DNA of 64,000 bases from Charina bottae (lineage: Eukaryota > Chordata > Lepidosauria > Squamata > Charinaidae): positions 81,931,921 to 81,995,920 of the forward strand of contig JALMGJ010000005.1 in assembly GCA_023362775.1 (NCBI GenBank), written 5' to 3'. This document shows positions 43,930 through 52,774 of the stretch, piece after piece. Below the pieces are notes generated by a model. That model saw nothing but the letters and a program-made list of their open reading frames with translations, searched no databases and was not told where the DNA came from. The position numbers and the translations under genes were made by a program. Positions within the stretch are counted from its first letter, which is position 1; the number at the start of each line of letters is the position of its first letter.

Positions 43930-44600
43930 ATGCTTTCATAGAATCCAAGGGTTGGAAGGGGGTCATTTAGGCAATCAAATCCAATTTCCTGCTCAGGGCA
44001 GGAATCCAAATTAAAGCATCCGAGAGAGTTGGCTGCCTAGCTTCTGCTTCAACACATCCATTGAAGGAGAAGCCCATGACTTCTCTGAGTCATTAGTTCT
44101 ACTGCTGAAGTGTTCTTCCTTTTAAGAAGGGTGGTTTTTCCCCCCTTCTTTGAAACAATACTAGTTTGTCAGTCCTTCTTAAAATGAGATACCCAGACCT
44201 GGTTGCAGTACTGAGGTGGGATCTGACCCATCTAGTAGACTAAAATTATTATTTCTTGTGATTTAGAAATTGTATTTCTATTGATGCAGTCTAAAGTGAC
44301 ATTTGTCTATTTTTGCAGCCACATCATAACTGCCAGCTCATATTCAGTTTGCAATCAACTAAATACTTTCTTCCAAGTATTATTACAAGCCAGGTATCTT
44401 AGCCCTGTGCATTTGATTTTTATTATCTAAGTGAAGACTGGCATTTTTCTCTATTAAATGTTATTCTGCTATTTTCAGTCCAATTCTGTAATGGGTAGTG
44501 GCTATTAAAATTGCTTTGAATTTTATTTCTGTCTTCTGTGTATTTTATAAAGATATACAGCACACTTTCAGAACAAATGAAACATACTCCCTGGCACTCT
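43930..44600 (-). mobile_element. CR1 LINE, 3' part
   Basis: It starts at the CR1 3' terminus ('tttcatagaatccaagggttggaagggg'), then 'ctgctcagggcaggaatcc', 'acacatccattgaagg', 'acccagacctggttgcagtactgaggtggg', 'atttctattgatgcagtctaaag' and 'actgccagctcatattcagtttgc'. The end near 44600 is uncertain. Confidence 0.82.
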
Positions 44601-45354
44601 AGCAAGGCATCCCCAATCCACATCTGGCCATAGTTAACGAGTGGACTTCAAGACAGGATTCAGCAAACCTTTCTGTTGTGGTTGCCCTCTCACCATCACC
44701 AATAGATGAAAATGTTTTCTGTTCCACATTTCCTCCTGCAGTACTTTGCCATCGTTCCATGACCCCCTTGTTTCTCCAGCACCAAAGCTGACATCTCTGT
44801 ACCCCAGGAGGAACAATCTCCCTAGTATGCCACTGATGGAGTTCTCATTTTCTGCTAGGAAATTGCAGGTCATTAGCTTCCAATGGACTTGCTGCAGACA
44901 GTATGAGCCCAGGTCTGCCAGCTGAATCTGCAGTGACCACCAGCAAGGTGATTTTCCGGCGTGTGGGCATCCACATTACCAAAAAAGTGTCCTTGTCAGC
45001 TTTTGAACCTTTAGCTGCAATGTAAGCAAAACAGCACCAAAAGATTGGCTTTTAACTTCCTCGCCTTCCATTTTCACTTTCTCACCTTCTATACCATCAC
45101 TCTATATTATAATCCCTCCAAAATAACAAACAAATAAGCCATTACCTACATAACAATCCACAACAATTATAAAACATAAAATTCTCCCCTCCTTCACTGG
45201 CACCCAATTCAAAATTGGTGTTGTGTTTGCTACAGTTCATTTTCTTAATTCAAGTAAGTTACCCACCTCAAGGGGTAATAAATGAATCAACAAATGTTCA
45301 ATTTACAGAGTAAAATCTTAACTTAAAGCCGGGTGCCTTCTCAGCATGTGTTAG
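44601..45354. other. unassigned DNA
   Basis: No recognised family. Two minus-strand chance ORFs without family resemblance. Confidence 0.4.
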
Positions 45355-45543
45355 CACTATTGTGAGTGTCTATGAAGGTTCTCAGTCATCCAGGTGGAAT
45401 TGTCTGTAGCTTGAATCATGTCAACTGGATTTCTATTTTCTCAGTGGAAACGTTTCGCTCCTTGGATAAGGAGCGAAACGTTTCCACTGAGAAAATAGAA
45501 ATCCAGTTGACATGATTCAAGCTACAGACACTATTGTGAGTGT
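45355..45543. mobile_element. inverted-pair Penelope-like element with 15-bp TSD (family 2)
   Basis: The perfect 15-bp TSD cactattgtgagtgt is at 45355-45369 and 45529-45543; the element is 45370-45528 (159 bp). It is an almost perfect inverted repeat turning on the sequence GCTCCTTGGATAAGGAGC, which is the stem II hairpin of the PLE hammerhead. Each arm keeps only the 3' half of the ribozyme (GAAACGTTT...CTGAG); CTGAAGA is absent. The left arm has an outer 33-nt tail (45370-45402), with the same sequence end as the PLE at 60486. Confidence 0.93.
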
Positions 45544-46424
45544 TAGAAGTCGCTGACCATATCTCTGATTTTGTCCTTTTAAGTTATTCTTCCTCTTTCT
45601 GTATTTCTTCTCATACATTTCTTCTCCTTTTCCTTATTCTTCTCAGAATGGTGACAGTTGGCCTCCTTCCTTTATGGATACTATCGTTAACGGCAAGCCT
45701 CCAAGTGAAGAAAAGTATCCGTTTCATTACTAGAAGTAACTCTACTGAACAGTAATATTAATACTGAACGTCTATGCCTTAAAAGATTTTCTTTAAAAAA
45801 TTCATTTGATTGGCATTTGGGATTATTTCAGTCTATATATTCAGCTTTGCTTTGTTTTGCTTGGTTGTTATTTGGCAGATCAAAACATGTGCTGCCCTGA
45901 TGAAGGTAGGTGGCATGATCAACTCTGACAGGAGAGGCAGAAGTTAAAATCCCTGTTCTCTCATTAATTCACTTGCTGGCTGTTAGGCAGATGCAAACGT
46001 TTATTTCAGAAATGGCTAGGAGGCTGTGAGTCTTTCACCAGAGTGCTTGCAAAAGCTCAAGAGCTTCTAGATACATTCAAATCAAACTTCTCAGTGTACC
46101 TGAAGCCTAACATTCCACCCAGAGAGTCTTCAACAATGGAAGGCTTTCTGCCCACCATCCCTCCAGCTAGTTTGGGAGGTAAGGTTTCAGTGAAGATGTT
46201 TATATAATTAGCATAAAAGAATGCAGTATAGGAATATATCTATATTTAGTGCAAACTGGTGTCATGTCTCCAGGGTCAGGAACATTCCAAGCTTTTGAAA
46301 GAACTAAGTATGATGAAACTCACCCCATTCAAGGAAAGCCATCAAACATCTTTTTCTGCCATTATAACGTAGTCTTTCCGTTGTCTGAAATCTCAAATCT
46401 AGATGCTTTTGTACTTATTTCTGC
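45544..46424. other. unassigned DNA
   Basis: No gene or repeat family recognised. Confidence 0.4.
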
Positions 46425-46552
46425 CATCCCACGATCTGGCCCAATGCTCGGGGGAAGAGCCAGGTTTTTAAGCCTTGGGAAAGGACAGAAGGGTCAAGCA
46501 CCCAAACCTCGGGGGAATGAACTGCAACAGAGAAGATATGTTCCCTGGATCC
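46425..46552 (-). mobile_element. L2-clade LINE 3' piece, left of hAT insertion
   Basis: 'ggggaagagccaggtttttaagcc', 'gggaaaggacagaagggtc' and 'ctcgggggaatgaactgcaac' parallel the L2 3' region ('accaggtctttaaagacttcctgaaggccagg'). The rest of the copy lies at 47908-48800. Confidence 0.6.
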
Positions 46553-46654
46553 CACTAGGTCAAGGGTCGGAAATGGCGGCTCGCGAGCCAGATGCGGCTC
46601 TTTGGCCCCTTGAGTGTGGCTCTTCCGCAGCTGAACTCACCGCCGCCCCTTCTA

Positions 46655-46696
46655 CACGATTGGCCCCCGCCCGCAAACCCCGCCCCCTGGCTCTCG
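46655..46696 (+). repeat. single left copy of the E-box/CCAAT/GC-box unit
   Basis: CACGATTGGCCCCCGCCC, then GCAAACCCCGCCCCCTGG and CTCTCG. The last right-hand unit (47791-47835) has the same order and the same exit sequence (cctggctctcg), so the cargo is bounded by direct repeats. Confidence 0.85.
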
Positions 46697-46923
46697 CACT
46701 GAGCGAGGCCCGGCGCGGCAGGGAGGCGCTGCTGTCCCGGGACGCGGCGCTGTCGGAGGCGGCGCAGGAGCGGCTGCAGGGGCTGCTGCGGCTGGAGATG
46801 GCGCTGCTCCGCGGCATCCAGGTGCTGGGCGAGGGCGCGGGCCCGGGACGCGAGCGGCAGGGTGGCGCAGGGAGAAGAGCCGCCTGCTCTCCCCTTGGCC
46901 GCCTCCAGTCCGAGCCTGGCTAA
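46690..46923 (+). other. coding-like cargo segment (alpha-helical, unknown gene)
   Basis: In one frame the segment reads ALSEARRGREALLSRDAALS, then EAAQERLQGLLRLEMALLRG and IQVLGEG: regular heptad-like Leu/Ala/Glu/Arg spacing and strong GC at third positions, as in a real GC-rich exon. It then turns to Gly/Arg-rich text and a stop at 46921-46923. I do not recognise the parent gene. It has no start codon of its own and is probably not expressed from here. Confidence 0.45.
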
Positions 46924-47136
46924 GCTCCCCCAGCCGCCGCAGGGCTCGGGTTAGCGGGAGGAGAGGACGCCGAACTTCCTGCGCCCGTGGCCTCTTTGCT
47001 GCCGCCGCCGCCCGCCTCGCCTCTGCCGCTCTCCGCTTCTCCGCAAAGCTCCTGGTTGATCTTGATGTTTCCTTTTCCTCCCCTTCAATACGTTCCAGCA
47101 AGCGAGGTGGAAGCAGAGAGCGGCAGAGGCGAGGCG

Positions 47137-47200
47137 GCCTCCGGCTGCTGCTTCCTGCACCCGTGGCCTCCGGCTGCTGCTTCCTGCGCCCGTGGCCTCT
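47137..47200. repeat. 29-bp tandem duplication in the cargo
   Basis: 'cctccggctgctgcttcctg' followed by 'c(a/g)cccgtgg' occurs at 47138 and 47167, and a partial third version ('cttcctgcgcccgtggcctc') at 46975. Confidence 0.85.
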
Positions 47201-47458
47201 GCTGCCGCCGCTGCCCGCAGCATAGCCGTAGCCGGGCGGCGAGGAAGAGGACGCCGCCGCCTCCTCCTCTGCCGGCGGGAGGGAAGGAGGAGCGGCTGCC
47301 TGCCTCCCTCCGCCCGCCCTGAGGGGACCCACCCGGCGGCGGCGGCGGCTCCCCTGAAGCACGCCGCATGTCATCGCCGCTGCCCGCCTCGTTTCCCGCC
47401 CCCCATCATTTCCTTGGCCCGACGCAGGCGAGCGGAAGCATTCTGGGGGGGAGACAAC

Positions 47459-47665
47459 ATGGAGGCGGAAGCGGCAGCCCCACCCGTGCCGAGTGGCGGT
47501 AGCACAGCCCCGCCGCCGCCCTTTCTCTCCGGCTCGGATCCCAGGAAGGCAGCGGGGGGCCTCGCGGAGGGAGGCAAGCAGGCAGGCAAGCGGGCGGGCG
47601 GGGCGGGTGGGCGGCCCGGACCTCCGCCGCCGGACCCGCCCCCCTCGGCGCACGCCCTCCCACCC
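47459..47665 (+). other. first-exon-like cargo segment with ATG
   Basis: After a 5'-UTR-like CpG-rich lead, an ATG at 47459-47461 in fair context (acaacATGg) opens 'MEAEAAAPPVPSGGSTAPPP', then 'PFLSGSDPRKAAGGLAEGG' and Gly/Ala/Pro-rich text. Such N-termini are common in vertebrate nuclear and signalling proteins, but I cannot name one. It may be the captured first exon of a host gene, or chance. Confidence 0.35.
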
Positions 47666-47675
47666 GCCCCAATAA

Positions 47676-47835
47676 GCCACGTGATTGGCTCCCGCCCGCA
47701 AACCCCGCCCCCTTCCACGTGATTGGCCCCCGCCCGCAAACCCCGCCCCTTCCACGCGATTGGCTCCCGCCTGCAAACCCCGCCCCCTTCCACGTGATTG
47801 GCCCCCGCCCGCAAACCCCGCCCCCTGGCTCTCGA
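47676..47835 (+). promoter_or_regulatory. tandem array of E-box/CCAAT/GC-box units
   Basis: Four units of 37-38 bp, with CACGTG or its variant at 47678, 47716, 47753 (CACGCG) and 47791. Each is followed by ATTGG (inverted CCAAT) and two GC-box-like runs (CCCGCCC and CCCCGCCC). These are known binding sites for E-box factors, NF-Y and Sp1/KLF proteins. Whether the array acts as a promoter is an inference. Confidence 0.6.
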
Positions 47836-47907
47836 GCATTTCAAAATGTGCACGAGCATGTCAAAATGGCTCCCGGCATAAAAAGTTTGCCGACCCCTGC
47901 ACTAGGT

Positions 47908-48800
47908 GATATTTATTTGTGGTAGAGGCCCAAGTATGCTCATTCTGCTGGATCTGACGGGCCAAGCAAAGACAATTGAAGAAAGGCAGTCCAACAGATA
48001 ATCCAGTCCTGTGCCATGAAGGGCTTTATAGGAGATAACCAGTACCTTGAATTGCACCTGCAAGCTTATATGGAGCAGTGCAGCTCGCAAAACAGTGGTG
48101 TTACATGGGTGCATTGAGATAAGTCCATAACTACTTGCACCGCTTCATTCTGGACCAATTACAGGTTCTGGGTAGTTTTCAAGGGCAGGCTCATGTAGAA
48201 CACATTGCAGAAGTCTAGACAGGAGGTGACTAAGTCATGAATGACTGTGAGTAGGGCCTCCTGTTCAATGAATGGGTGCAATTGGCCAGCAAGAAGGATG
48301 TGTGCAAAGACCCTCCTCACTCCAGTAGGCACCTGCTCTTCCAACAGATCTGAGAGTCCAAGAGGACCTACAAGGTATGCATCAGTTCTGTCTGGCAGAG
48401 TGCAACCCCATCCAGGACCAAAGCTGGAGAGTCCCCAGAGTCTGGGGACCCCAAAACCCACTGACACTCAGTCTTGTTACAGGTGAGCCAAAGCCTTTTA
48501 TTCTGCATCCAGATCCCCACAGTCTCTAGACACTGGGAAAGAACCGTGATGGCATCATTTACTTGGCCTAGGGTGAATTTGGGCATCACTGGCATATTGA
48601 TGACAATCTTACCCCATATTGATAGATGTGTCATGCAGATGTTAAATAAGAGCAGAGAGAGAGTAGAGCTCTGGGAATCCTGCAGTGCAAAGGCCTTGGG
48701 CTGGATCTCTCTCACCCTACCAAAACCAACTGGAAATAGTCATGGGGAAAGGAAGAGAACCAATGTAACACTGTACTCCCATTCCTAAACTTGAAGCCAA
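47908..48800 (-). mobile_element. L2-clade LINE, right of hAT insertion
   Basis: 'cctgtgccatgaagggctttataggagataaccagtaccttgaattgcacc', 'gcaagtagggcctcctgttcaatg'-like text, 'gcaaagaccctcctcactccagtaggcacctgctcttcc' and 'gtcatgcagatgttaaataagagc' are L2 ORF2 antisense blocks in order. The minus-strand frame 48114-47902 includes 'LQVQFKVLVISYKALHGTG'. The 5' end is lost near 48800. Confidence 0.85.
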
Positions 48801-49620
48801 GCCACTTAAAAATCCAGAAGTGCTATCTTTCCAGCTAATTAATCAAGTCTTTGGGATTCTTCTGCTTCAGCACTCAGCATCCCTAGACTTAGCACTTAGC
48901 TCATTTCACATCTATCATAGAAACATCACAGATATACCAACCACCCAAACAGCCACACTACTCTCTATGTCTAATCACAGCACCCTCTATTCTCAACCAT
49001 TGTGTGTGTATGTGTGTGTAGAGACAGGAGCAGGCAGAGAGGGAACAAAAAGAGTATCTACTCCCTCTGGCAGCTAACACTTTTTCAAATATTGACAACC
49101 AATTTCTTTTCAGGGGAAACCTGCTTTTATCTTGTTTTTTAGTCAATGACATTTCTTTTTTAAAAATCAAGATTATCCCAAGGCATTGTCCTGATGATAG
49201 TACCAAGTTCCTCAATAGTGCAGTGGAAGATAAGGAAGGAAAAAAAATCTTAACGTGAGTGATATTTAGTATCAGGACATACTAAACCACATCTGGGAAA
49301 ACAGTTTGGAATCTTACCCTAGATTCCAACTGAATCACATGTCTTTAAAATTGCATTTCCCAACTGCTCACAATTGAAAGTAACATATAAACCAACTAAT
49401 GTATGGAAGGTTAAGTAAGTATAGGATGAAAAAAGAGCAAAGAAAAAATGGTGGATTTTCCTACAGGAGCAGGGGGTGGGAGAGATGGAATGCATTTTCT
49501 TTCCTGGTGGAAAGTCAGTTGGGGAGAGTTGTACATCTGCTCAGAAGGAAGCACCACTGAACGCAGGGGGGCTTACTCGCAGCTTGGACTTTCTTAGGTA
49601 ACATTGGAATATCAGCCTCC
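48801..49620. other. unassigned DNA
   Basis: No recognised gene or repeat. A short tg-rich stretch lies at 49000-49020. Confidence 0.4.
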
Positions 49621-50130
49621 TGTTGGAATCCGGCAAATCAAGCATGCCTCATTAGCATATGGGTGATTGTTCTAGGAGGCAAACTCTGTGCTACTAGAGG
49701 AAGCTGCTTGTTGCCCCTCCCACTTCCTCTTCTCTCTTTCTGATTCTTCCACCGATGGGGTAGGACGCACGTGCCTTAGCTCCTCCATGGAGAGGCCATG
49801 CCTAGGCCTCAAGCCCCTTTCTCCATGCAGCCTCTGGCAGCAAACAGGGCCAGAGGTATACAGTTTAGGGAACAGAAATAAGAACTGAAACCAATTTTCT
49901 ACTGAAATGGCTGTACCTGGACAAAATAAATGTAAGAATTCTTATGTACTTACTTTTTGTACCTGCAATGTCTAAGCGTGTGTTTCTTTATGCTTGGGTG
50001 AACTAAAAGTGTAAGAATAAGAACCTGAATCTCTCTAATGTGCTCACAGGATGTGTTTTTAAACAATATTCCTTTTTCTATACACGAGTTTACACAACGT
50101 TAAGCTCTGCTCCATTCACTGGTTCTAACA
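49621..50130 (+). repeat. LTR-like repeat, copy 2
   Basis: 510 bp, from TGTTGGA to TTCTAACA, aligned with copy 1 at 35380-35910. Shared features: 'gcatgcctcattagca', 'gaagctgcttgttgcccctcccacttcctct', 'aggccatgcctaggcctca', an aataaa near 49925 and 'taagctctgctccattcactgg'. Probably a solo LTR. The flanks show no obvious TSD. Confidence 0.6.
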
Positions 50131-50344
50131 GGCCACTGAATGATCTTCACCTCCCTCATGCGGAATTTTGAATTTTCCTGATGTAGCCAGGTTGGCTGAG
50201 AGAAAGAGGAGAAGCAGGAGGGGAGAAAAGGCCAGGAAAGAAAGCATAACATCAGAGAAGGGGACCATGGCCAGAGGAGGGGAAACCTGGCCTCTGGAGG
50301 CTAACTGTGCTCTGTGGAGAAGGAGGAGGGCGTGGAAACTACCC

Positions 50345-50430
50345 GCTGCTTCCGGGTTCTGTTGCGACATGCTAAACTGTGTGTTGCGACACACTAAAGT
50401 GTCGCGACACACAGTTTGGAAAGCTATGCC
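50345..50430. mobile_element. hAT-like MITE (family A) 3' fragment
   Basis: 'gtgtcgcgacacacagtttggaaagctatg' is the right end of the family at 14727-14929. 'gttgcgacatgctaaactgtgtgttgcgacac' stands before it. The left terminus is missing. Confidence 0.7.
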
Positions 50431-50439
50431 TCAGAAGAT

Positions 50440-52015
50440 ATTCCCTACTTACAAGTACCTCTATTACTAGAAAATGAAGTTAGATTAGCACTCCAGTCAA
50501 TATCAAGTTGGAAGGCTACAGGAACTGATGGAATATCCACTGAAGTATGGCAAGCAACAGAAGAAGAATCAGTCAAGGTCCTAACCAAGCTATGCCAGCA
50601 AATCTGGAGAACAACACAGTGGTCAAAACATTGGATGAGGTCAATCTACAATACCAAAAAAAGGAGACTTAACAGAGTGTACAAACTATCATACAATATT
50701 CTTAATTTCACATCTACCAAAATAATGCTTAGGATCATCCAGCACAGATTAGAGCCCTACATGGAAAAAAAGATGCCAGATGTTCAGGCTGCTTTTAGAA
50801 AAGGCTGAGGAACATGAGACATTTTTGCTGATACATGCTGGATAATTGAAAAAGCCAAAGAATACCCAAAAGAAGTCACTACGTGCTTCATTGATTATAG
50901 AAAGGCCTTCAAATAAGTTGATCATGTCAGGCTGTGGAATGGCTCAGAAAAACATCTCATTGTCCTCCTGAGGAACTTATATACAGGTCAGGAAGCCACA
51001 GTACAGACAGAACACAGCAAAGCAGACTGGCTCCAGGTTGGCAAAGGAGTGCGACATGGTTGCATTCTCTCCCCTGATTTATTCAATCTATATGCAAAAT
51101 ATATATTAAGGGAAGCTGAAGAAGATTACCATGGTTTTAAAATTGGAGGAGGAAACATCAATAACTTGCGCTAGGCTGATGACATTACCCTGATAGCTGA
51201 AAATGCAAAGGATCTGCAAGCCCTAGTACTAAAAGTCAAAGAGCACAATGAAAAAATGGGACTAAAATTAAATATAAAGAAGACCAAACTCATGACAACA
51301 GGTAGAACAACCAGCCTTTGAATTGACAGATATTTAAGTGGTAGATAGCTTCTGCCTTTTAGGATCAACCATCAACAGTAAATAAGCAAGTAGTCAAGAA
51401 CTATGCCACAGATTAGCACTTGACAGAGCAGCCATAAAGGACTTGGAAAAGATATTCAAATGCCATGATGTGTCTATACCTACAAAGATCAGAATCATGC
51501 AAACCATGGTATTGCCTGTGACACTCCATGGAAATGAAAGTTGGACTTTGAAGAAACAGGATAGGAAGAGTATTGACATTTTTGAACTCTGGGGTTTTAT
51601 TATTTATTTATTAATCAAATTTATCACCGCCCATCTCTACCACGGGGTTAGAGAAGACCCCTGAGAATACCATGGATAGCTGAGAAAATAAACAAATGGA
51701 TCATCTAACAAATCAACCCAGAGTTTTCCCTCGAGGCACAAATGACCAGTTTGAAATTATGCTACTTCGGACACATTACGCAAAGACCTAGCTTTCTGGA
51801 GAAGGCTCTAACACTGGGAAAGGTAGAAGGAAAGAGAATAAGAAGATGACCAGCAGCAAGGTGGATGGACTCAGTCACAGTGGCAATGAGTGCACCATTG
51901 GAAGACCTGAAGGACCAGGTTAGGGACAGATCGTCATAGAGAAAATCTCTATGTCATAGAGAAAATTTCTATGTGGTTACTAAGAGTCAACAATGACTTG
52001 ATCGCACATAATCAA
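50440..52015 (+). pseudogene. old BovB/RTE LINE ORF2, heavily degraded
   Basis: 'EVRLALQSISSWKATGTDGI', 'KVLTKLCQQIWRTTQWSKHW', 'MPDVQAAFRKG' (50460-50808), then 'CFIDYRKAF' near 50890, 'LQVGKGVRHGCILSPDLFNL' near 51035, a mutated active site (LRXADDITLI, stop in place of Tyr, near 51170), and 'PTKIRIMQTMVLPVTLHGNE' near 51480. The end at about 52010 ('gtcaacaatgacttgatcgcac') matches the RTE 3' terminus. The copy is older than the other BovB copies and is interrupted by a LINE tail at 51597-51665. Confidence 0.8.
51597..51665 (-). repeat. L2-like LINE 3' tail inserted in RTE
   Basis: 'ttattatttatttattaatcaaatttatcaccgcccatctctacc', the same 3' block as at 52790 and 4500, in reverse orientation. 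Confidence 0.7.
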
Positions 52016-52017
52016 GG

Positions 52018-52095
52018 GTCCCTCCTTGAGAGGGAGATGGGCGGGATATAAATATGATAGATAAATAAATAAATAATCAATCAATCAATCATAAG
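52018..52095 (+). repeat. L2-like LINE 3' tail with tetranucleotide repeats
   Basis: 'ggtccctccttgagagggagatgggcgggatataaatatg' followed by (ataa)n and (atca)n. Confidence 0.75.
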
Positions 52096-52774
52096 GAAGC
52101 CATGTTAATCTATTTTATTAAAATAAATATATGTAGGCCCTGTCCCCACATGCATTTAACCACGGCATTAAGTTCTGATTCTACAAATTTTCCCTTGTCC
52201 CCATGATGTTATTTTCTTTTCATTCCCAGCCAATATGTGAGACCACCGTAAGTCATCATTAACTGTAATGGTATAAAGTTAATATTTTCCCCACCTCCTC
52301 CACCCTTATTCCAGCACAATCCTATGATAGCCTTAAGGTGTGTAAGATCTTTTATGGTTCACCATTACTTACCTTGGAAGCAAAGTGAAATGAACTATTA
52401 TGGATACAATCAGAGATGTATTTTGAGAGTGTTGGGAGGTAGACACATACAGTATTCCTCCCTTCTGGTCACTCACCAACCTCCATCTTAGCTATTTCTC
52501 TCCCACCACCTGCCCTCTTCATCAACGTTTTGTTTCTGGAGTTCCTTTTTTGCCTGTCTCCTCCACCCATCATTCTCTTTTTCATATCAAAGTATCTCTA
52601 GACTTCCAGCAAGAAAGAAGACAGAAGAGCAGAGCCCCACACTTTCATTTTGGGAAGAAAAGGGTAGGGTGTTTGAGCTTACTTGCCCGTTTCACTGTAC
52701 TTTTCAGTTTCAGTCATGTCATCTCCCTTCCTGATGAAGTACAGTAAGAGATAGTCAGTTTCAGTTCTCCATAT
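52096..52774. other. unassigned DNA
   Basis: Nothing recognised. Confidence 0.4.

Larger units (their letters stand above)
46553..47907. mobile_element. hAT-like element (family B) carrying 1.1 kb of CpG-rich cargo
   Basis: The element at 46561-47899 (1339 bp) starts CAAGGGTCGGAAA and ends tttgccgacccctg (inverted repeat with two mismatches). The 8-bp TSD cactaggt is perfect (46553-46560, 47900-47907). The outer parts resemble a short family B MITE. The inside (about 46697-47675) is very GC- and CpG-rich, unlike the rest of the window, and looks like captured CpG-island and first-exon DNA. A unit with CACGTG, ATTGG and CCCCGCCC stands once near the left end (46655-46696) and four times near the right end. 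No transposase is encoded. Confidence 0.88.

Noticed and set aside
46249..46560. Upstream part of a 224-residue plus-strand ORF as a host gene
   Set aside because: The frame starts in L2 remnants and unassigned DNA and crosses the hAT boundary at 46561; only the part after about 46690 looks exon-like.
46652..47839. A 395-residue minus-strand ORF with Gly/Arg/Ala-rich sequence
   Set aside because: It runs antisense through the CpG-rich hAT cargo and the tandem promoter-like units, and its repeats are those of the DNA. GC-rich DNA has few stop codons, so long chance ORFs are expected.
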